DNA from: Chromera velia
Lineage: Eukaryota; Sar; Chromeraceae
Length of the DNA stretch: 26,519 bases
Assembly: GCA_018398765.1 (NCBI GenBank)
Contig: JAHBMJ010000525.1
Coordinates: forward strand, 1-26,519
Reading direction: 5' to 3'
Shown: piece by piece, positions 21,063 through 26,519 of the stretch
Layout of the letters: each line of letters begins with the position of its first letter
Numbering within the stretch: position 1 is the first letter of the stretch
Notes under the pieces: model-generated
Database searches by the model: none
What the model saw: the letters and a program-made list of their open reading frames with translations, nothing else
Told to the model about the DNA's origin: nothing
Translations under genes and position numbers: made by a program

Positions 21063-22950
21063 TCATGGCTGCGGTTGGCTGACATTAGAAGGAGGATGTC
21101 GTTCCGGTAAAGAAATTCTGGGAGAAGCAGGGAGGGGGTCCAGGCGGGGAGACGGCTGCGGAGAGGCTGCTGCCTGAGATTCTGCGGGGGACACATCAAA
21201 CCTGTCGGGGGGGTCGTGGAAGGCACTCGGCAGATCCGTAGGATGAGCGAGCTCGACGTGGTAGAGAAAGTTCTTCTTCGTCAGAATGCCTTCTAGACGA
21301 CCGTGTCGTGTCAACAAAACGAAGCTGCACACCAAACATATTGATTTCCTCATGAAGACTCAACCACAGACTGCTGCATATGGGTCGATCATTTAGGGGC
21401 CTCTCAGCGAATAGTTTGCCTTGGGCTGCCGTGTGCTTGACTTGGCAGCCGCTGAAACGAGCACGCTGTTCGACACACCTTCAAAATGGAAAGAGGAAAA
21501 GAGCAAAAATGGAAAGAGAAACAGAGGAAAAATGCAAGAGAAGGAGAAAGAGAAAAGGGCGCATGTCACAAAGTGGCCACTATCCTATTCGTGGTTTTGC
21601 ACACGAAGATTTAAAGACCCTTTGGCAAGTTTTGGCTATCCGTTTCTTCCTCACACACCCAAACGAGTCGACTTTTCCTCATTCACCCCACCAATGAACG
21701 CATTCAAAAGGGGTCAGAGAGCACGCTCTCCTTGACTTGCCGACTGGAGTGCCGCACATCCCTTTCTCAACAAATTGTTACCTGTCTCTATCTCTTCTGA
21801 AAAGAGAACCGACGGACTGACTGACTGACCGCAGTCCCAGTTGAGTGAACAAATTGTACACCTGTACGAGAGGTGCCTCCGGAACTAACTGAAGAGGGTG
21901 GTCATCCACAATATCAGACAAGTCAATCACAAGAGGAGAGGCGCTGCGACTTCCAGACGGTGCGGGGAGTGCGTCTGTCCCTTCCTCTCTCTCTCTTTCC
22001 CTGCCATCCCCAGAAGAAGAGGAAGGAGAGGGAGAGGGACCCCCTGCCCCCCCCGCAGTCTCTACAGCATCAAGACCACGGAAGTAGCTGATACCAGTGT
22101 TCCCCCCTCCTCTCTGCCGATTTGTTTCCTGCATACCCCTTCTTGCAAATCTATTCGTTCCTGTTTGAGCGTCTGACGGTGTGACCTGTTGGTCGGGTGC
22201 CTGTTTTCTTCGAGAAAGCCTGGTCGAGATTGCACGACCAAGGTTGGATGCCTCTCCCAGAAGGAGACCCCCGTCCGCTGTCAACCCCCGTCTCCTTCCC
22301 GTCTCTTCTCCCGTGTCTTCATCAGGTCGCACTTCCCCTCCTGTTCGTGAAGGAGACGGCGGACGACGCAGAGAAGATTCAAAACCCGAAAAGCGAACGA
22401 CTGTGGAGTCGTCTGCTTCTGGATGTTTTCTCCTGGCCTCTCTGAGGGCCCTCTTCAGGTCTCGTGACCTCACAAACCCGAGAAGCATCAGGTCTCTCTG
22501 GGTTGTCACGAGAGGGAACCCGTGGAAGTCGTGCCTGGATACACGAAAGAGAGAGAGAGGGAGGGGGAAGGACATGCATGCACACATTCAGACTTGTCTA
22601 TGTCACAAACGGGACAGGCATGTAGGATGGATGGAACGAGAATGTCCAGATTTACCAAAAGAGACCTGAAATCAAAGCCCCACCAAAAGATCGATCAATC
22701 TCAGAAGCCTTTTGATCACTTTTCAAGTGTCTCATATGTGCCTCAAGTGCCATGCAGTCATCTGACCTCCTCAGTTTTCCTTCCAGAGAGCCCAGTGTGT
22801 TGCCCTCCAGAGGAATCACCGAGAGAGCCGTGTCCATAATGTCACAGGCACGTGCAGTGAAGGTCACCTCCGGCTGCATTTCTTTCTCGAGAAAGGGATA
22901 CCCCTGCAGAGGCATAAAGTCAAAGAGATGATCATACGGACGCACGTGCT

Positions 22951-22983
<33 letters not shown>

Positions 22984-22984
22984 G

Positions 22985-23015
<31 letters not shown>

Positions 23016-26000
23016 ATATATACAGAGAGAGAGAGAGGTTGCCGGATGCGAGTATTGATGCAAGTCCTGATTACATCCAATGAAGGAAGGTGAAGAAAAT
23101 GTGACGTTTCAGCATAGTGCCATACTCTCTGGGAAGGTTCAAGTGTTGACTGAAGCCCTTCCTTTTTGTGCTTTCGTCTCCCACTCATTCCGTCAAGGAC
23201 CACTCATGTCCATAAACTCCCGACCGTTAGATGTTCCTCTCTTGCATGCGATTGGGGTGGCAAAAGGATGAAGGGAGAAAAGCACTCTCTCTCGCAAGGC
23301 ACTCCCCCACCTTCAGTTTGATCATGCACTCTCTCAAGGCACTCACCCACCTTCAGTTTGATCATGCACTCTCTCAAGGCACTCACCCACCTTCAGTTTG
23401 ATCATGCACTCGTTGATACCCAAAATGAGGGCGTCTCCCACCCACTTCGCGATCATCACCGCGACCATGAAAGGGGCCACATACTCTAGTCCCCCCGTGA
23501 CTTCGAACATGATCACCACAAGCGCGATGGTCATTCGCGTCACTCCCCCGAGCATTGCAGCTGCACCCGCCATGGCGTAGATCCCCGGTTGGATGCACTT
23601 GTTGCACTTGGGGAAGAAGTGGAAGTTGGTCTCCAGCTTCTGCACCAGCAGCCCGATCAACCTTCCATACAGAGCGCCAACCTGAGAGGAACAAAAAGTA
23701 CAGAGGAGACGGAAAACCGTATCAATTTAGAATGGACAGGCGTGTATTGCACGGAGACCAAACCACGAGTGAGGATGTGAGACAGACTCGAAGAAGATGC
23801 ACAAAAAGGCAAAGAAGAAAGACAGGAACTTCGTAGCAGCTGACCACCATAGAGGGCACAAAGAGTCCGCACGGGAGAAAGAGGCCGATGGTGAACACTG
23901 TCTGGATGAACTTCAGACACGCACCCAAACCAATACGGATGAGAAGGTTTGCGTCAGTTCTGTAGTGCGCATCTGCGTATCTGCAGTCAAAAGAATTCTT
24001 GTTCGGATGTTGCATCAATCACTTTGGGTTGGTAGAACCTTTTGCAAATGTGTCGCTTCCTTCCTTTGAGGCCAAGATACATAAAGCATTGTGCAGCAAG
24101 AAATGGATGAGGTTTGCAATAGAAATCTTGCTTCTTTCCTTTTGTTTTATTAACTGAAGCTTAAGCGTTTCCGCAAAACAACATGCTGCTGTCCACAGCG
24201 TCCCTTTCTCTCTCTCCTCTCCTCTTCGCCTCTCTCATACACACTCATAGTGATAAAAAAAAACAGCAAGAATAAACAGTAAGATCAAACAACAGAAATC
24301 GAAAGGAAAGAAAGAAAAGAGACAGATAGACAGACAGGCAGGCAAGTAGGCAGAGAGGTAGGAGGGCAGGCAAACACCACACCCACTAACTCCCTCACTG
24401 ACTCCGGATCCGACTCATCCAGACAGAAGTCGAAAGGATCCGGGTTGTCGTCAGAGCAGTGAGAGAATAACTGTTGAAGGAGCCCTGCGTGCTCGGAGAT
24501 AGAGTCATGTACATAGAAACATGGAAATGAATACGACAGTAGTAGAGGAGTGCTGAGCACGTGCCTTCTCTTCAGGAGCACGACATGTGTTCGAGGCGTT
24601 GGGAGCAGTTGGGAGAAAAGCCAGGCGATTCCCCCAGAAGGGCACATACATGGATTCGCAAAGCAGGAGTGCATGGGAAGGTGTTGGCAGGAAAACTCTG
24701 CGTTCATCATATATTGGTTGTGTGCACATTAGAATGCGTTGGTTAGAGGGTAAACAGATGAAATGCAAACCGGCCTCTTCTTTGCCCTTCAGGTAAAGAG
24801 AGGTCCATGTACGCCTGTCAGGTGAGAAGAGTCGACTGACTGACCTTTGGAGGGAATTTTCATCAGCGGAAACAGAAAGTTGATTGAACAAGTGACCACT
24901 GCAACGACTGCGACCTCCATGATGGGATGTTTTCTGATGAACTCGAGTTGCGGCAATTTCTTTTTTGCGTGGAGCCATTGGATATTCAGGTAGATGAACG
25001 CCGACCCCAACAACCCCCCCAGAACGCCTATCAACGCAAAAAACACAAGCTCTGTCAGCTGCCAGGTTCTGCAAACAACACGCAAACAGACGGGCCACCA
25101 GATCACTATTTGGAGGATGGCAGGAAAAAAAAGAGATGTCTACTTAAGAATGGACAGACACACAGGCAAGCAAAGAAACGCAGGGAAATCAAGTAGCTCA
25201 CAAGCCGACACTTTTTCCCTTAGCCACCAATCCCCTTTTCGCCCTTCGAAACCGTTTTGGTTCTACGTATTGCACAAGAGACACACATTAAATTACACCA
25301 ACAGCCAGACCGACCCTTTCGGCTCCACATAGTCGATATCGAATACAGTCACAGACCCCCCTTCCGATTTTGCATCGAGTCCCTTCAGCACTAGGACCCC
25401 CACCACAGCGCAGAAGAAGCTCTTGTAAAGGGTCTTGGGAGGGAAGTAGGTGCAGAGTTCCTCCAGAGAAAAGAGAACTCCGCCAAGAGGAGCACCGAAC
25501 GCCACTGCGATGCCTGCATGATCAGAGGAACCACAAATCGAAAAACGATACAACACAGTGTGTGATGCCTGTGCGAAAAAGCAGGAAGTCTCAATATCGG
25601 AGGCACTCGGTATCTCCACAAGATCACACTCTGTACATGACTTTCTGCTCCGCTTCACGATATCGTCAGTCCTTCACCAAAAGACATCAACACCTTTTTC
25701 TGGATGGATACTTAAGACAGTAGAAGAAGAGATCTACTGAAGCCTCGCACGGACCTGCTGCAGCAGCCGCGGCGAGCAATTCCCTCTTCTTTGCTTCGTT
25801 GTCGTGATATTTCCTCGTCACTCGAGAAACCAGATTGGCCCAACAACAGGAGAGGTGCACCATCGGCCCCTCCTGACCGAGCGCGAGGCCACTGGCAACA
25901 GCCAGAACTAGACCGACACTCTTCACAATCAGAACCCACCCACCCAGAACACCCTGCAGGCATTGGCACATCCAATTTATGGGAATCGAATGAATGCATC

Positions 26001-26519
26001 AACAAACAAAGCAATGAATAGCCGGATGGACACAACTCCCCCTTTTCTTCTGAAGCTGTCATCTCACTCCTTTCGGTCTCGGTCAGCAAGGAGTCAGAGT
26101 CCCTCCCGACAATTCCACGGTCCTCTTACGAGACGAATGAGCTACGGCGGTCTCAACGAAAGGCCCAGCATGTGGGTATGAGGATGTGCCGGGCGGGATA
26201 ACTTCCAATGGGGATCTTGATCATGGCACAACGGGCGATGACGACGGCTGACCTTCATGACGAAGCCGCCAAGAATGACTTTCACTTCTGCTATGCCCCC
26301 CCCAGCTGCGGCCGGAGCGAGGGACCGACACAGAACTGCAGCCAGCACTGCCATCCCCCCCCCAATGACAACGAACATAGCGTAGTCCAAAAAGAAGCCC
26401 GAGCTTGTGGGGAGACGGGCGAGGGCGGACCATCCTTGCCAGTCTGTGGGCTCAAATTTGGACACAGGGATGTCGGGGTGGGGCAGCGTGTTCTGACATG
26501 AATTCAGTTCCAGGTCCAA
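21063..26519 (-). CDS. CLC chloride/proton exchanger with CBS domains (3' part, 5' end outside window)
   Basis: Closest to the vesicular ClC-3/4/5 (Gef1-like) exchangers, which swap chloride for protons across endomembranes. Exons: 26519(open)-26253, 25953-25755, 25513-25315, 25068-24845, 24484-24391, 23980-23845, 23681-23391, 22903-22767, 22534-21830 and 21324-21063. All nine junctions are frame-consistent and give 837 residues plus stop. Numbering from the window edge, the gating glutamate is E117 in GQEGP, the proton glutamate is E174 in FSLEEL, GLFVPS is at 366-371 and the central tyrosine is Y408 in [11 protein letters not shown]. Both glutamates indicate an exchanger rather than a channel. 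The first selectivity loop, normally GSGIP, reads GGGIA (73-77). CBS1 covers about 487-550 and CBS2 about 713-778, with a disordered insertion of about 150 residues between them and a Pro/Ser-rich tail. Intron 7 starts in a 40-bp tandem repeat. Confidence 0.88.
22953..23036. repeat. Compound (CA)n-(TA)n-(GA)n microsatellite in CLC intron 7
   Basis: About 26 bp of CA, then about 45 bp of TA with GTATGTA interruptions, then a GA run, in direct succession. Confidence 0.95.
23285..23404. repeat. Three-copy 40-bp tandem repeat spanning a CLC splice donor
   Basis: Three successive 40-bp units; the two nearest the exon are identical and the distal one differs at a few sites. On the gene strand each holds CTGAAGGTGGG, the exon 7 end with its donor AAG|GTGGGT. 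The exon-proximal copy (donor at 23390) keeps frame with the next exon. The second and third donors would add 40 or 80 nt and shift the frame. Confidence 0.9.

Noticed and set aside
21380..21735. Two overlapping plus-strand frames of about 105 codons
   Set aside because: Both lie in CLC intron 9 on the opposite strand, without family resemblance.

Overview
The window looks like nuclear DNA of an intron-rich eukaryote, most likely an alveolate alga of the Chromera kind. The reasons are: several multi-exon genes with introns of about 160-780 bp; CLC and protoporphyrinogen oxidase proteins of eukaryotic type; a long RNase-inhibitor-like leucine-rich-repeat (LRR) protein; heavy microsatellite content; and many copies of TGCATGCA, a promoter motif known from Apicomplexa. 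The organism call is inference (moderate confidence). I read the gene models by hand, using frame, splice-site phase and family conservation.

Layout: 1-5450 holds no gene I can support apart from one possible exon (1611-1754). It contains a candidate TA-flanked inverted-repeat transposon (347-1235), a five-copy minisatellite (3297-3630) and microsatellites. A GC-rich patch with TGCATGCA (about 5455-5525) precedes a three-exon plus-strand gene (5989-8349) for a predicted secreted protein of 311 residues with two related helical segments. An AT-rich convergent gap (8350-10133) follows. Next comes a complete six-exon minus-strand protoporphyrinogen oxidase gene (13444-10134, 613 residues). A divergent region separates it from a plus-strand LRR gene (confident exons 15351-19189, 5' end unresolved, one apparent frameshift near 17165-17240). 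The second convergent gap (19190-21062) holds a possible LTR-retrotransposon remnant and a clear 784-bp inverted-repeat element flanked by TTA. The rest (26519-21063, minus) is the 3' part of a ten-exon CLC chloride/proton exchanger gene with two CBS domains; its N-terminus lies beyond the window edge.

The four genes alternate in strand (+ - + -), so promoters are shared or single and 3' ends face each other across AT-rich, transposon-bearing gaps. They do not form one pathway: one is secreted and unknown, one makes heme or chlorophyll precursors, one is a repeat protein and one is an ion transporter. The most unusual observations concern splicing. Nine of 19 inferred introns begin GTCAG, with C at position +3, several of these donors sit at the head of GTCA or GTGG tandem repeats, and one CLC donor has been copied three times by a 40-bp tandem duplication.
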